From Citrifermentans bremense R1 (GTDB lineage: Bacteria; Desulfobacterota; Desulfuromonadia; Geobacterales; Geobacteraceae): a stretch of DNA of 64,000 nt. The stretch spans positions 1 through 64,000 of the forward strand of contig NZ_AUGE01000002.1 of NCBI RefSeq assembly GCF_000426865.1, read 5' to 3'. Below, piece by piece: positions 1-9,264 of this stretch. Below the pieces are notes generated by a model, which was given only the letters and a program-made list of their open reading frames with translations, was not told the origin of the DNA and did not search any database. The translations under genes were made by a program, and so were the position numbers. The number at the start of each line of letters is the position of its first letter. Position 1 is the first letter of the stretch.

Positions 1-1
1 G

Positions 2-295
2 CTATTGGTCGATCCCGGACTTTTTTTTAAGCCAGTCCAGTTCCATCTTCAACCGCCCGATCTCGGAGTAAAGCCGCTCCGGACTGGCCGCCGGATCATC
101 GGGCTTCGGGCCGCGCTTAGTCTCGAAGATGCCTGGCGCCTGCGCGATGAGCTCTCGTTTCCACTCGCCCACCTGAGTCGGATGGACACCGAATTCCTGG
201 GCGATTTCGTTCAGCGTCTTGACGCCGCGGATCGCTTCGAGAGCCACTTTCGTCTTGTACTGGCTGGTGAAACTTTTGCGCTTCCGTTCGCTCAT
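2..295 (-). CDS. IS3-family transposase OrfA (helix-turn-helix subunit)
   Basis: A 97-residue protein with an N-terminal helix-turn-helix (about residues 10-50, including the segment LNEIAQEFGVHPTQVGEWK) and a C-terminal leucine-rich coiled-coil stretch (SEIGRLKMELDWLKKK), the standard layout of OrfA in IS3-family elements. It binds the element's ends; the DDE catalytic subunit OrfB would lie to the left, outside the window. The start is the ATG at 295, with AGGAG a few bases upstream. The last codons run through eight consecutive A residues followed by G (minus strand, about 20-28), a typical slippery site for the -1 frameshift that fuses OrfA to OrfB in this family. The stop codon is at 2-4, so OrfA itself is complete. 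Confidence 0.9.
   Translation of the reverse strand: MSERKRKSFTSQYKTKVALEAIRGVKTLNEIAQEFGVHPTQVGEWKRELIAQAPGIFETKRGPKPDDPAASPERLYSEIGRLKMELDWLKKKSGIDQ
20..28 (-). promoter_or_regulatory. Candidate programmed -1 frameshift site (A8G)
   Basis: The minus strand reads CTTAAAAAAAAGTCC close to the end of orfA. Runs of this kind drive OrfAB fusion by ribosomal slippage in IS3-family elements. OrfB lies outside the window, so the -1 product cannot be verified here. Confidence 0.5.
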
Positions 296-330
296 TGCCT
301 GCTCCTTTTATCGCAGGCGCCATCTTAAAC

Positions 331-353
331 TATTGTCCTGAAAATGGGGTCCA
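331..353 (-). repeat. Probable terminal inverted repeat of the IS3-family element
   Basis: On the minus strand this reads TGGACCCCATTTTCAGGACA, beginning with TG as IS3-family ends do and lying about 40 bp upstream of orfA. It is the likely outer end of the element. The opposite end is not in the window, so the inverted copy and any target duplication cannot be checked. Confidence 0.5.
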
Positions 354-357
354 CTAT

Positions 358-564
358 ACCGGTTTTGGGAAAAGTGGAACAGTTTTCCTCAAAACTGTCA
401 CCAGATTAGAAAAAAGTTGTACCAGATTAGAAAAAAGCTGGACCGGTTTCCGGGAAAGTGGAACTGCTTTTATGGAAACTGTTCCTGTTTGGCGAAAAGC
501 GTAACTGGTCTACTGAAAAGTGGAACTCTTTTCAGTTAAACTGATCACGTTTTTAAAAAGTTGT
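358..564 (+). repeat. Array of ten degenerate ~21-bp direct repeats
   Basis: The stretch divides into ten head-to-tail units, seven starting with AC and most ending in a variant of GAAAAGTGGA or AAAAAGTTGT. Unit lengths are 21,21,21,21,21,21,20,21,21,19. Units 3 and 4 start with the identical segment ACCAGATTAGAAAAAAG. The block begins only five bases outside the proposed IS3 end. Multiple ~20-bp repeats of this style are known at the ends of IS21-family elements, so this may be the abandoned end of such an element; no istA/istB gene is visible. An open frame across it has no coding character. Confidence 0.7.
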
Positions 565-970
565 ACCACTTGGGAACATCGATCTGTTTGTCAAAGTTGG
601 GCGTGAAGAATTTCGTTACATCTCGTCTACATGACTGGCCTTCGGCGGTGTGGGATGGATGGATGGGAGGGAGGCTTTTGGCACTTCCCTGGAACTTACT
701 TTTTACGTCCCATAAGATATATTATGTCAAGTTGAGTGTCTGGGGTCGTGTGGTTTGCTGGGAGGTATGCGACTCGTTCTTTTTCGAAAGGATAATGGTG
801 GCAGGATTTTACCGGCGAGGTTCTACACTCACTTCGTGTTTCGCTTCTCTCGGAGGTACGCTCAATTATATACCCGGGCATGCTCCCCGCACTCTTGGCT
901 TTGAAAAAAAAAATTCGCTCTCCTGGTCTGATGTCGTTTCCGCGTGTTGCTCCTTAACTTCTCACTCCCT
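565..970. other. Non-coding interval, no gene recognised
   Basis: An open frame of 137 codons crosses this interval, but it has no convincing start signal and its translation (many Trp, Cys, Ser and no domain) resembles no family. The base composition is more AT-rich than the neighbours. Together with the flanking repeats it looks like debris of mobile DNA. Confidence 0.5.
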
Positions 971-1080
971 TTAGCTCCCTTTAGCTCCCTTTAGCTCCCT
1001 TTAGCTCCCTTTAGCTCCCTTTAGCTCCCTTTAGCTCCCTTTAGCTCCCTTTAGCTCCCTTTAGCTCCCTTTAGCTCCCT
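971..1080 (+). repeat. Perfect 10-bp tandem repeat, 11 copies
   Basis: Eleven consecutive identical copies of TTAGCTCCCT, preceded by a partial unit (ACTCCCT) and followed by degenerate sequence. The unit is not a multiple of three and no gene crosses it. Perfect identity implies recent slippage expansion, so copy number probably varies between strains. Confidence 0.97.
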
Positions 1081-1252
1081 TGCGACCCCTTACCGTCAAC
1101 CGTCTTCTGCGGTCAAACTCCTTCCGCCGACACCTCCGATGGTAAAACCGCTTCTATCGCTGTTGTATGAAAAATGGGTGCAGGCCTGCCCCTGCACCCA
1201 TGCAAAAAGTCCCTTTAAAAGGCAAATTTGGAAGCCGCTTTTTTGGGCACTT

Positions 1253-1972
1253 TTACCAGCGCCGGCTCTCTAACGCCTTTACCAGTTCGACCACCTTGTC
1301 AGCTACCAGTGATTCCAGCAAACGCCCTTTTTTGGCGGTCGCCTTGCCGGGATCGCCCCAGACTCCGCCGGGCCAAAAGCTCCGCTTGTCCCGAACCAGG
1401 ATCCCCGTCGGAAACGACGGGTACTCGGCCTCGGCAAGCCCTTTGACCAGATGCGGATGCGAGTGCATGATCCTCGAGGTCTCGATCTCGCCCGCGTGGG
1501 CGTCGCCACGGGTCTCGATGATCCCGGCGCCGGCTTCCTTGGCCAAATCGTACTCGGTGACGACGGCCATGTTTATCTCGGGCAACTCGCGCATCAGTTC
1601 TTCGCCGGCGTCCTGCAACGCCATCTTGTGCGAACCGCCGGCATGACCGGTCAATGCTATGAAATTGGTGAGCCCATGCGAGTGCAGTGATCGCACAATA
1701 TCCTTGAGCAACGACTTTAAGGTCGCGGTGCTGATCGAGATGGTCCCGGGATGGCACGACGTCGATCGGCAGGATCCGTAATGGATCGGCGGGGCCACGA
1801 AGAGCGGAATCCTTTCAGCCGCGCGTTTGCCGACCTCGTATGCCTCGATGGTGTCGGTGGATAACGGCAAGTGGCTGCCATGCTCCTCGACCGACCCGAA
1901 CGGAATGTACACGGTCTTACTGACCGTCAGACCCTGGGAAAACTCCTCCATGGTCATACTTTCTATCAGCAT
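1253..1972 (-). CDS. Creatininase-family amidohydrolase
   Basis: A 239-residue protein of the creatininase/creatinine amidohydrolase family, metal-dependent enzymes that open cyclic or linear amides. Visible family motifs are the N-terminal metal-binding block with E29, H31 and D40 (same E-x-H and +11 Asp spacing as creatininase), the central TGHAGG segment, and DAHAGEIET, which supplies a metal-binding His/Glu. AAGGAG lies upstream of the ATG at 1972. The family also includes MftE of mycofactocin maturation and ArfB of flavin/F420 biosynthesis; no partner genes for either are nearby, so the substrate is unknown. It is monocistronic, with a repeat-containing gap separating it from the kinase upstream. 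Confidence 0.85.
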   Translation of the reverse strand: MLIESMTMEEFSQGLTVSKTVYIPFGSVEEHGSHLPLSTDTIEAYEVGKRAAERIPLFVAPPIHYGSCRSTSCHPGTISISTATLKSLLKDIVRSLHSHGLTNFIALTGHAGGSHKMALQDAGEELMRELPEINMAVVTEYDLAKEAGAGIIETRGDAHAGEIETSRIMHSHPHLVKGLAEAEYPSFPTGILVRDKRSFWPGGVWGDPGKATAKKGRLLESLVADKVVELVKALESRRW

Positions 1973-2024
1973 GGCGAATCTCCTTGATAAACAAATGAAT
2001 TCAATAGGATTTTACAAGGAACCC

Positions 2025-2059
2025 CCCTCCCCTGCTTTTGTAATTGGAGGAGGGGAGGG
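2025..2059. repeat. GC-rich inverted repeat (REP-like)
   Basis: CCCTCCCCT at 2025-2033 pairs perfectly with AGGGGAGGG at 2051-2059, leaving a 17-nt loop. It lies between the end of the hybrid kinase gene and the start of the creatininase gene. There is no T-tract on either side, so a dispersed palindrome is more likely than a terminator. Confidence 0.6.
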
Positions 2060-2144
2060 TCGTGGCGCGCTAGGCGGAAGCGAAAGAAACAGGTGGTCCC
2101 CTCCCCTATTTTGCCATCCGGGAGAAGGGAGGGAAACCGCCACT

Positions 2145-5100
2145 CTACTGCGCGTCCAGCATCTCGCGGACTTTTCTGGCCAATTCCATCGGCTTCGCAG
2201 GCTTGCGGATGAGATCGATACCATCCATGGCGATACCCTTGTCCTGGATCAGGTCCGCGGTGTAGCCGCTCAAGAAGAGCACCTTTAGCTGCGGCGAGCG
2301 CTCCCTGAGCTTCTCGCAGAGCTCTTTTCCGTTCATCTTGGGCATGATGACGTCTAACAGCGCCAGGCTGATGTCGTGAGACCTCGACTGGTAAATCTCG
2401 AGCGCCTCTTCACCGTTTCCAGCCAGGATGACGTTGTACCCGTATCTCTTCAATACCGACTCAACGAGTCGGCCGACCGAGGCGTCGTCTTCGACGACGA
2501 GTACCGTCTCGCTCCCACCCTGCGGAACATAGCTAGGGGACTGCTCCACCGTCTGCGGCTTTTCGACGTTGAGGGGGAGATAAATGCTGAAGGTGGTCCC
2601 GAACCCGCGCTGGCTGAAGATGGTGACGTACCCGCCGTGCTGCTTGATGATGCCGTAGACAATGGAGAGGCCAAGGCCTGTCCCGCGCCCCGGAAGCTTG
2701 GTGGTGAAAAACGGCTCGAAGATCTTTTGCTGCGTTTCGGGATCCATCCCGGTGCCGGTATCCGTCACAGTGATCAGGGCGTAGCGCCCAGGCATGCCGT
2801 ACCCGTGCAGCCGGTGGAATTCCTTGTCCAGCTGCACCGCCTCTGTCTTGATGGTCAGCTCGCCGCCGCCGGGCATGGCGTCCCGCGCATTGGTGCCCAG
2901 GTTCATCAGTACCTGCTCGATCTGTCCGCTGTCGGCCATCACCATCAGCTTTTCTTCGCAGAAAGAGGTCTTCAGCGTAACATCTTCGCCGATGATGCGG
3001 ACCAGGAATTTGACGTGCTTTCGCGCCAGGTCGCTCAATTCCACCTGGTGCAGCAGCATAACCTGTTTGCGACTGAAGGCAAGAAGGCTTCTGGTCAGAT
3101 GTGTGGCACGGTCGGCGGCATCGAGGATCTGTTCCATACTCTCGAGCCTCGGGTCGCCCGCCGGCAGAGAGTGCTGGAGCAGTTGCCCGAACCCCATGAT
3201 GACGGTAAGTATGTTGTTGAAGTCGTGGGCGACTCCCCCTGCAAGCTGGCCGATGGCTTCCATCTTTTGAGCTTGGCGCAGCTGCTCTTCGAGCTTCTTG
3301 CGCTCCGAGATGCTCTCCATGAACGCCATGAAATGGCTTATGGCGCCGGCGCTGTTCCTGATCGGGGAGATGGTGGCATGCTCCCAGTGCGTCGCTCCAC
3401 TCTTGTACCGGTTGTAGAGCTCCCCGGTCCAAACCCGCCCCGAAGTGATGGTATTCCAGAGCCCCTGGTACAGTTCAGGCGATGTCTTGCCGCTTTGCAA
3501 AAGTTTCGGGTTGCGGCCGATGACTTCATCCGCCTCATAGCCGGTGACGTGGGTAAAGCGGGGATTGACGAACTCGATGTTGCCGAGAGTGTCGGTTATG
3601 ATGATCGAAACCGGACTTTGCATGACCGCTTGGGAGAGTTTCAGCAGTTGCTCTTCCGCGAGCCTGCGCTCGGTCATATCCTTGTAAATGATGACGGCGC
3701 CCACCAGTTCGCCGTCTTCTCTTATCGGGCTGCAGTTGCATTCCACGTAGAAGCTGGTGCCGTCCTTGCGCCAGAAGAGTTCTTCGCTCTTGTAGGGGCG
3801 CCCCTCTTGGCACGCTGCGACGACCACGCACTCCTGGATCGGGGAGGGGGATCCGTCTTCCCTGCTGTGATGCATCAGCGCATGCTGGTTTTGTCCCAGC
3901 AGTTCCTCCTGAGTCCACCCCACCATGTCAGCGGCAGCAGGATTGACGAAGGTGATCCTCCCCTGCGTATCCACGCCGTTGATTCCTTCGCCCGCGGCAT
4001 CGAGGATCAGCTGCAGTTGTCGCCTGGTCTTTTCGTGCGCGTCCTGGGCCAGCTTGCGTTCGGTGATGTCCTCGATCACCTGCAGGGCGCCGACCAGCAC
4101 GCCATGCCGGTCCCTGATCGGAGCGGCGCTGATGGTGATGTAGTGCCCCTCTCCCGACGGATCGCGGTACCACCCTTCGGCCTGAAGGCCGCCGCTGATC
4201 AGGGGGGATTCCTGGTAATGGCTGTAATGCTTCGGCAGATCATCGGGCGCATCGTCGAGGATCAGGTCGGCCAGAAGCGGCCTCTCCGTTTCATAGAATA
4301 TCTTCCAGAGGTTCTCCAAGCCGAGCACTTCATCGGCCTTAATGCCTGTGAGCGCCTCCAAAGCGGAGTTCCAGATGATGACGCGATGCCGGTGATCGAG
4401 CACGAAGGTAGGTACCGTCGAATTCATCACTAGGCTCTCGGCGAACTCTTTCTGCGTCTGCAGCGCTTCCTCGGCCTGCTTGTGTACGGTTACGTCCAGC
4501 ATGGCGCCGAGGATGCCGCCGTAGCTTCCGTCGCTGGCCGGGAAGGTGGTCTTGAAGAAGGTGATGTCACGCTGGGTAAGGTGGCCGTTGAGCGCCTTCG
4601 CGTCGAACACCTGAACACCGCCTGCACTGACTAGTTCCTCGTCCGAGCGGTGGTACTGGTCGGCCAGATCTGACGGTACTACGTCGTAGACGGTTTTCCC
4701 CAGGAGTTCGTCCCTGGTGATGCCGTTGAAGTCGAGGAATGCCTGGTTGCAGCCAAGGTACCTTCCCAGGGAGTCCTTGTAGTAGACCGGGATGGGGATG
4801 ATGTCGATGAGGATCCTGGAGAAATCCAGCTGGCTCTTCAGCTCGCTTTTCTGGGCTTCCAGCTCTTTCAGGAGCTGATCGAAGGCATCGCGCAGCACCC
4901 CGATCTCGTCGCCCGTGTTGACGCCGACTGCTTCGGCTGCCTCCTTGTGTTGCGTCATGCCCCGGATCTGTTCGGTAAAGGCAAGTAGCGGCGCCGTCAG
5001 GAATTTCATCGAGAGCCAGACGACGAGTATCGAGATGAGCAACACCACCGCCAGGGCGAAAAGGACGTAGGTCCGCGCCTTGTGGATCGGTGAGTAGGCC

Positions 5101-5927
5101 TCTTTCTGCGGAAAGTTCGAGGCGAGGATCCAGCCGGTGGATTTCAACCTCTTAAAGGAGCTGATCACCTGCACCTTGCGGGAGTTCACCGTTTCGCCGG
5201 TCCCCTCGAACCCGGCAACGGCACGGTCGTAGAGTACGTTGGCGCCGACCGGGACGTCCTTGCGGAAGATGCGCCTGCGGTCGGGATGGACGATCATGGT
5301 CCGGTCTTTGTTGTACAGGTACAGGTACCCTTCCTTGCCGAGCACCACGCTCCCGATCCTGGTCAGGAAATTGTCCTTGGCGAGGTCTATGCTCCCGGTC
5401 AGAACGGCGGAAACCTTCCCGTCGTTGCCGAAGATGGGCGAGGTGAACATGATGATCGGGTGATGGTGCGGCTGCGCCGAGATGAAGGGTTCGGATATCT
5501 GCGGTTTCCCCGCGGCAAGGGTATTTTTCAGGTAGTCGCGTTGCAAAAACGTCCTGCCAAGGAGCGTCTTTTCCACCGGGTTGCCGGAGATGAGCACTCC
5601 CTCGGGCGAGAAAAGGAAGAGGCCGTTGTCGAACATGGCCAGCGTGTCCGGCCGTTCATCGAAGAACGTTCTCAGCGCAGCCTGGTCCTTTACGGCCCCT
5701 TTGCTCAGGGTCCCCGCTGTGGCAACGAGCTCGGTCTGGGAGGAGATTATCTTGTCGTCGATCTGGTCCGCGATGGCGGAGACCATGTTGAACTGCTGGG
5801 TATACAGCAGCTGCTTGAGCTGGCCCACGAAGTACATCTGGGTGGAAATAGCGAGAACAGACAGCAACCCCGCTATCAGCAGCGATATGGTGACCGTCAT
5901 CTTGGTCTTCAGACTGAAAGGTAACAA
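2145..5927 (-). CDS. Membrane-bound hybrid sensor histidine kinase (dCache-HAMP-PAS4-HisKA-HATPase-REC)
   Basis: A 1260-residue signalling protein. Two membrane segments (about residues 10-30 and 283-305) enclose a periplasmic dCache-type ligand-binding region. A HAMP linker (about 306-356) follows, then four PAS domains (starting near 371, 496, 637 and 762). The HisKA domain carries [11 protein letters not shown] near residue 895, the HATPase N-box is [10 protein letters not shown] near 1002 with DTGTGMDP near 1056, and a C-terminal receiver starts near 1139 with acceptor Asp in LLDVIMP. Autophosphorylation would pass intramolecularly to the receiver. The phosphate recipient is not encoded next to it: the downstream gene is the creatininase-family enzyme. 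The ligand cannot be read from the sequence. Confidence 0.93.
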   Translation of the reverse strand: MLPFSLKTKMTVTISLLIAGLLSVLAISTQMYFVGQLKQLLYTQQFNMVSAIADQIDDKIISSQTELVATAGTLSKGAVKDQAALRTFFDERPDTLAMFDNGLFLFSPEGVLISGNPVEKTLLGRTFLQRDYLKNTLAAGKPQISEPFISAQPHHHPIIMFTSPIFGNDGKVSAVLTGSIDLAKDNFLTRIGSVVLGKEGYLYLYNKDRTMIVHPDRRRIFRKDVPVGANVLYDRAVAGFEGTGETVNSRKVQVISSFKRLKSTGWILASNFPQKEAYSPIHKARTYVLFALAVVLLISILVVWLSMKFLTAPLLAFTEQIRGMTQHKEAAEAVGVNTGDEIGVLRDAFDQLLKELEAQKSELKSQLDFSRILIDIIPIPVYYKDSLGRYLGCNQAFLDFNGITRDELLGKTVYDVVPSDLADQYHRSDEELVSAGGVQVFDAKALNGHLTQRDITFFKTTFPASDGSYGGILGAMLDVTVHKQAEEALQTQKEFAESLVMNSTVPTFVLDHRHRVIIWNSALEALTGIKADEVLGLENLWKIFYETERPLLADLILDDAPDDLPKHYSHYQESPLISGGLQAEGWYRDPSGEGHYITISAAPIRDRHGVLVGALQVIEDITERKLAQDAHEKTRRQLQLILDAAGEGINGVDTQGRITFVNPAAADMVGWTQEELLGQNQHALMHHSREDGSPSPIQECVVVAACQEGRPYKSEELFWRKDGTSFYVECNCSPIREDGELVGAVIIYKDMTERRLAEEQLLKLSQAVMQSPVSIIITDTLGNIEFVNPRFTHVTGYEADEVIGRNPKLLQSGKTSPELYQGLWNTITSGRVWTGELYNRYKSGATHWEHATISPIRNSAGAISHFMAFMESISERKKLEEQLRQAQKMEAIGQLAGGVAHDFNNILTVIMGFGQLLQHSLPAGDPRLESMEQILDAADRATHLTRSLLAFSRKQVMLLHQVELSDLARKHVKFLVRIIGEDVTLKTSFCEEKLMVMADSGQIEQVLMNLGTNARDAMPGGGELTIKTEAVQLDKEFHRLHGYGMPGRYALITVTDTGTGMDPETQQKIFEPFFTTKLPGRGTGLGLSIVYGIIKQHGGYVTIFSQRGFGTTFSIYLPLNVEKPQTVEQSPSYVPQGGSETVLVVEDDASVGRLVESVLKRYGYNVILAGNGEEALEIYQSRSHDISLALLDVIMPKMNGKELCEKLRERSPQLKVLFLSGYTADLIQDKGIAMDGIDLIRKPAKPMELARKVREMLDAQ

Positions 5928-6251
5928 GCAGCCTCCGTGCTATCAACCACAGTTATGCCGGTTGACGCCAATATCTGCCGAAGCGGTGCATGTGCGTGGT
6001 GAAAATAACGTAAACACGACACCTTAATATGAATTCCGGCTGCGTGTCCAGACCAAAAAGAGAGGGCTTCGCTCTCCGGAATGGCAGCTAACTAGCTGTT
6101 GTTGACGGCAGTACCTGCTACCATGGCCAGATTAAAATAACTGTCGGGCTTTGATGCGGGATCTGCTATAGTAATCGGAATAACTGCCAAAAAATAAAAT
6201 AGTATTTTGTAATGTTACGGCGTGCCGCAACATGAAATGGAGCGCCAACCG
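5928..6251. other. Divergent intergenic region
   Basis: About 320 bp between the leftward hybrid kinase and the rightward S1-domain gene. It has an extended -10 element for the rightward gene at 6164-6172. A short hairpin followed by five T on the minus strand (about 6056-6079) could be a weak attenuator ahead of the kinase. No gene is evident. Confidence 0.4.
6164..6172 (+). promoter_or_regulatory. Candidate extended -10 promoter element
   Basis: TGCTATAGT matches a TGn extended -10 (TATAGT at 6167-6172), about 80 bp upstream of the S1-domain gene. No good -35 lies at the right distance, which is tolerated for extended -10 promoters. Confidence 0.35.
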
Positions 6252-7076
6252 ATGCTGGAAATAGGTAAATACAACAGGCTTGAAGTAAAAAAGATCAGCG
6301 CCATCGGCGCATTCCTCGTCTCGGAGCTTGGGGACATCCTGATGCCGACCAAGTACGTCCCCGAGGGGCTGCACCCGGGCGAGCACGTAAAGGTCTTCGT
6401 CTACCTCGATTCGGAAGACCGGCTCCTGGCGACCACCTTGACCCCGAAGGCCCAGGTGGGGGACTTCGCCGTACTGGAGGTGAAGGATGTCGGCAACGTG
6501 GGCGCGTTTTTGGACTGGGGGCTGGAAAAGGACCTGCTGGTACCTTTCAGCGAACAGCCAAAGCCTCTGAACAAGGGAGAAAAGCACCTGGTGCGGGTCT
6601 ACCTGGACCGTTCGGAGCGCATAGCGGCCTCGGCCAAGCTGGGGAAGTTCCTGGAGAAGTCGCGCATCGAACTGAAGGAGGGAGAGGAGGTAAGGCTCAC
6701 CTTCTACCAGTTAGGCGAACTGGGGGCCAAGGTCATCATCAACGACCGTTACGACGGGCTCTTGTTCAAGAGCGAGCTCTTCGGCAGCTACGAGGTGGGC
6801 ACTTCGGTCAAGGGGTTCGTCAAGAAGATCCGCCCCGACGGCAAGATCGACGTGACGCTCAGGAAAGGCGGCGGGAAGGACCTCCACGGCAGCCGCGAGA
6901 GCGTGCTTCGGGTGCTGAGCGAGAGAGGGGGCTTTCTTACGGTGGGCGACAAGTCTTCGCCTGAGCTGATTTCGGAGATGTTCAGCATGAGCAAGAAGAG
7001 CTTCAAGACGGTGATCGGGAACCTCTACAAGGAAGGGGTGATCCAGATCACGCCTGAGGGTATCCGGCTGCGCTGA
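6252..7076 (+). CDS. S1-domain RNA-binding protein, CvfB family
   Basis: A 274-residue protein of the CvfB/YitL family: tandem S1-like OB folds (about residues 1-60, 65-130 and 145-210) and a C-terminal winged helix (about 215-274). In other bacteria CvfB binds RNA and influences virulence and metabolic gene expression. I chose the ATG at 6252 because GGAG lies about 9 nt upstream and the protein then begins MLEIGKYN, typical of the family; an in-frame ATG at 6222 would add ten residues but lacks a ribosome site. A bidirectional terminator follows at 7103. Transcribed alone. Confidence 0.85.
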   Translation: MLEIGKYNRLEVKKISAIGAFLVSELGDILMPTKYVPEGLHPGEHVKVFVYLDSEDRLLATTLTPKAQVGDFAVLEVKDVGNVGAFLDWGLEKDLLVPFSEQPKPLNKGEKHLVRVYLDRSERIAASAKLGKFLEKSRIELKEGEEVRLTFYQLGELGAKVIINDRYDGLLFKSELFGSYEVGTSVKGFVKKIRPDGKIDVTLRKGGGKDLHGSRESVLRVLSERGGFLTVGDKSSPELISEMFSMSKKSFKTVIGNLYKEGVIQITPEGIRLR

Positions 7077-7102
7077 CCGCCCCCTCCCCTATCTGCAAAA
7101 AA

Positions 7103-7137
7103 AAAGAGCCCGGTCGCCGCTGCGATCCGGGCTCTTT
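7103..7137. terminator. Bidirectional rho-independent terminator
   Basis: An 11-bp perfect stem AAAGAGCCCGG / CCGGGCTCTTT with a 13-nt loop, an A-run on the left and T-rich sequence on the right. It sits between the convergent S1-domain and Bax1-I genes and can serve both. Confidence 0.85.
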
Positions 7138-7155
7138 ATGTTATGGCACCAGGCT

Positions 7156-7187
7156 AAGGGGGACAGGCACCTGCGCCAGTCCCCCTT
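7156..7187. repeat. Dispersed palindromic repeat, intergenic copy
   Basis: AAGGGGGAC and GTCCCCCTT form a perfect 9-bp stem around AGGCACCTGCGCCA, which contains a smaller GGC/GCC pair. Nearly the same sequence occurs five times inside pfaA (49801-51137). This is the only clean non-coding copy in the window and lies just beyond the stop codon of the Bax1-I gene. Confidence 0.9.
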
Positions 7188-7193
7188 GCGGGT

Positions 7194-7868
7194 CTAGCGG
7201 CGGTCGCCGAAAAGCCTCAGCATGGAGAGGAACATGTTGATGAAGTCGAGGTAGAGGGTAAGAGCGCCGAGAACGGCACCCTTGCGGCCGGCGTTCCCCA
7301 TCTGCTTGATTTTCTGCGTGTCGTAGGCTGTGAGCCCGGTGAAGACGATAACGCCGCAGACGCTCAGTACCCAGGAGAGCATGGAACTGTGCAGGAACAT
7401 GTTCACCAAGGAGGCGATCACCACGCCGACGAGCCCCATGAACAGGAAGCTCCCCCAGGAGGTGAGGTCGCTGCGGGTCAGGTAGCCGTACAGGCTCATG
7501 GCGCAGAACATACCCGAGGTGACCAGGAAGGTCGAGGCGATGGAGGTCGAGGTATAGGCGACGAAGATGCTCGACATGGTGAGCCCGTTAACCGCGGCGT
7601 AAATAAGGAAAAGGGCGCTCGCCGTGGTGGCGCTGATCCTGTTGATGGCGCCGCTGATGGCGATAACGAGCCCCAGTTCGCCGAACACCAGCGCGTAAAA
7701 GAGGATGCGGTTGCCCAGGATAGCCTGAAGCAGAGCCGGCGAAGAGGCGGTCATCAGCGAGACCAGGGCGGTGAGAGCCAAGCCTCCCCCCATCCATCCG
7801 TAGACCCCCCTCATCACGCCCCCCTGGGCGATGCTGATCGTTCTTGCTTGTGTCTGATATCTTTCCAT
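7194..7868 (-). CDS. Bax inhibitor-1 (BI-1/YccA) family membrane protein
   Basis: A 224-residue integral membrane protein with about seven hydrophobic helices and the C-terminal signature VFTGLTAYDTQKIKQM with its conserved Asp, typical of the Bax1-I/YccA/YbhL family (pH-gated calcium leak in characterised bacterial homologues, or interaction with FtsH for YccA). The ATG at 7868 is preferred since ACGGAG precedes it; a longer frame to 7934 lacks such a signal and adds a non-family N-terminus. Single gene, with the terminator at 7103 downstream. Confidence 0.85.
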   Translation of the reverse strand: MERYQTQARTISIAQGGVMRGVYGWMGGGLALTALVSLMTASSPALLQAILGNRILFYALVFGELGLVIAISGAINRISATTASALFLIYAAVNGLTMSSIFVAYTSTSIASTFLVTSGMFCAMSLYGYLTRSDLTSWGSFLFMGLVGVVIASLVNMFLHSSMLSWVLSVCGVIVFTGLTAYDTQKIKQMGNAGRKGAVLGALTLYLDFINMFLSMLRLFGDRR

Positions 7869-8103
7869 GCTGTCTCCGTTAGTTATTCGCGTTTTAATAC
7901 GGGCGCTTTTGCATTCCGTCAAGGGCGTCTTCACCTGTTACGCGTGAAGAAATGCTCGCCGTGTTTGAAATATATTGGCAACGCCGGTGATTATACAGAC
8001 AAATCTGCCAGAATGTACAGCCTGTTCGACCATGGACAAGCATTTGTCACTCAATGAAGGTGCCAGTGTGACTTCACGCTGGTTGCGGCCAACGACATAC
8101 GCT

Positions 8104-9165
8104 TCATTTAGCCCTTTCGTACTGGCTGGGCCATGCGGAATCGATCTGCAGGGCTTTGGCCGCGTGCAGCGGCCAGTACGGGTCCCTCAGCATCTCGCGC
8201 GCCAGGAACACCGCATCGGCAAGACCCGTCGCCACGATATGCTCGGCTTGCACCGGGGCGGTGATGAAACCGACGGCGCCGGTGGCGATGCCTGCCTGCT
8301 TCCTGATCTCGGTGGCGAAGGGGGTCTGGAAGCCGGGGCCGAAAGGGGGCGCCGCCTCGGGCACCAGTCCGCAGCTGGAGCAGTCGATCAGATCGACTCC
8401 GATCGCCTTGAGCCTTCGCACCAGCTCCACCGTCTGCTCCAGATCCCATCCACCCTCCATCCAGTCCGTTGCCGAGACCCTCACGAACACCGGAAGATGC
8501 TCGGGCCAGATCTCGCGCACAGCCTTCGCCACCCGCAACGGGAAGCGGCAACGGTTCTCCAGCGACCCTCCGAAATCGTCGGCGCGCAGGTTCGACAGCG
8601 GCGAGAGGAACTCGTGCAGCAGGTAGCCGTGCGCCATGTGAATCTCCACCACCTCGAATCCCGCTTCGGCGCTGCGGCGCGCGGCAGAGGCGAACTGCCC
8701 CAGGATGATCTCCAGGTCCTGGACGGTTGCCTCCCGGGGAGAGGGGAAGTTCGCGGCAAACGGAACCGGGCTGGGGGCGATGGTCTGCCAGCCGCGGTGG
8801 TTGGCATCCACCGGGCCGCTCCCTTTCCAGGGAAGGTCGGTGGAAGCCTTGCGCCCGGCATGGGCCAGCTGGATTCCCGGCACCGCACCCTGTTCCTTGA
8901 TGAAGCGGGCGATGGGGGCAAAGGCCCGGGCGTGGTCCGCGCACCAGATGCCGGAGTCGTCCGGCGAAATGCGCCCCTGCTGGGAAACCGCCGTCGCTTC
9001 GACCATGACGAGCCCGGCGCCGCCGACCGCCCGGCTTCCCAGGTGTACCAGGTGCCAATCCGTCGGCATCCCGTCTTTACTTGAATACTGGCACATGGGG
9101 GAGACGAAGATACGGTTTTTGAAGGTCAGCTCCCGCAGCTGCAGCGGGGTAAAGAGCATGCTCAT
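8104..9165 (-). CDS. Old-yellow-enzyme family NADPH:flavin oxidoreductase (YqjM/NamA type)
   Basis: A 353-residue FMN-dependent ene-reductase with a TIM-barrel fold. SPMCQYSS at residues 22-29 supplies C25 and Y27, the FMN-tuning pair of the YqjM subclass. HMAHGYLLHEF provides the two substrate-binding His residues, and LHEFLSPLSN is the usual following motif. The enzymes reduce activated C=C bonds of enals, enones and nitro compounds; the physiological substrate is usually unknown. The start ATG at 9165 has GGAGGG seven bases upstream. It lies 99 bp downstream of mutM on the same strand, so cotranscription is possible but functionally unexplained. Confidence 0.92.
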   Translation of the reverse strand: MSMLFTPLQLRELTFKNRIFVSPMCQYSSKDGMPTDWHLVHLGSRAVGGAGLVMVEATAVSQQGRISPDDSGIWCADHARAFAPIARFIKEQGAVPGIQLAHAGRKASTDLPWKGSGPVDANHRGWQTIAPSPVPFAANFPSPREATVQDLEIILGQFASAARRSAEAGFEVVEIHMAHGYLLHEFLSPLSNLRADDFGGSLENRCRFPLRVAKAVREIWPEHLPVFVRVSATDWMEGGWDLEQTVELVRRLKAIGVDLIDCSSCGLVPEAAPPFGPGFQTPFATEIRKQAGIATGAVGFITAPVQAEHIVATGLADAVFLAREMLRDPYWPLHAAKALQIDSAWPSQYERAK

Positions 9166-9264
9166 TGGTTAACCCTCCCTATGAAAGAATCGCGGGGCAA
9201 GCCCCAACCCCTGCGGCAGTTTATCAACCGGCAGGGGAAGGTCAATGCAAAGGCGCAGTTAAAG

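Noticed and set aside
561..974. 137-codon open frame
   Set aside because: No ribosome site, low-complexity surroundings, unusual composition and no recognisable family.
358..1080. Possible CRISPR array
   Set aside because: Neither the 21-bp nor the 10-bp repeats have unique spacers between repeats, and no cas gene is present.
2376..4433. 685-codon open frame on the + strand opposite the hybrid kinase
   Set aside because: It lies wholly antisense to a gene with clear PAS, HisKA and HATPase motifs. Its translation is rich in Arg, His and Asp with no domain, as expected for the mirror frame of GC-rich coding DNA.
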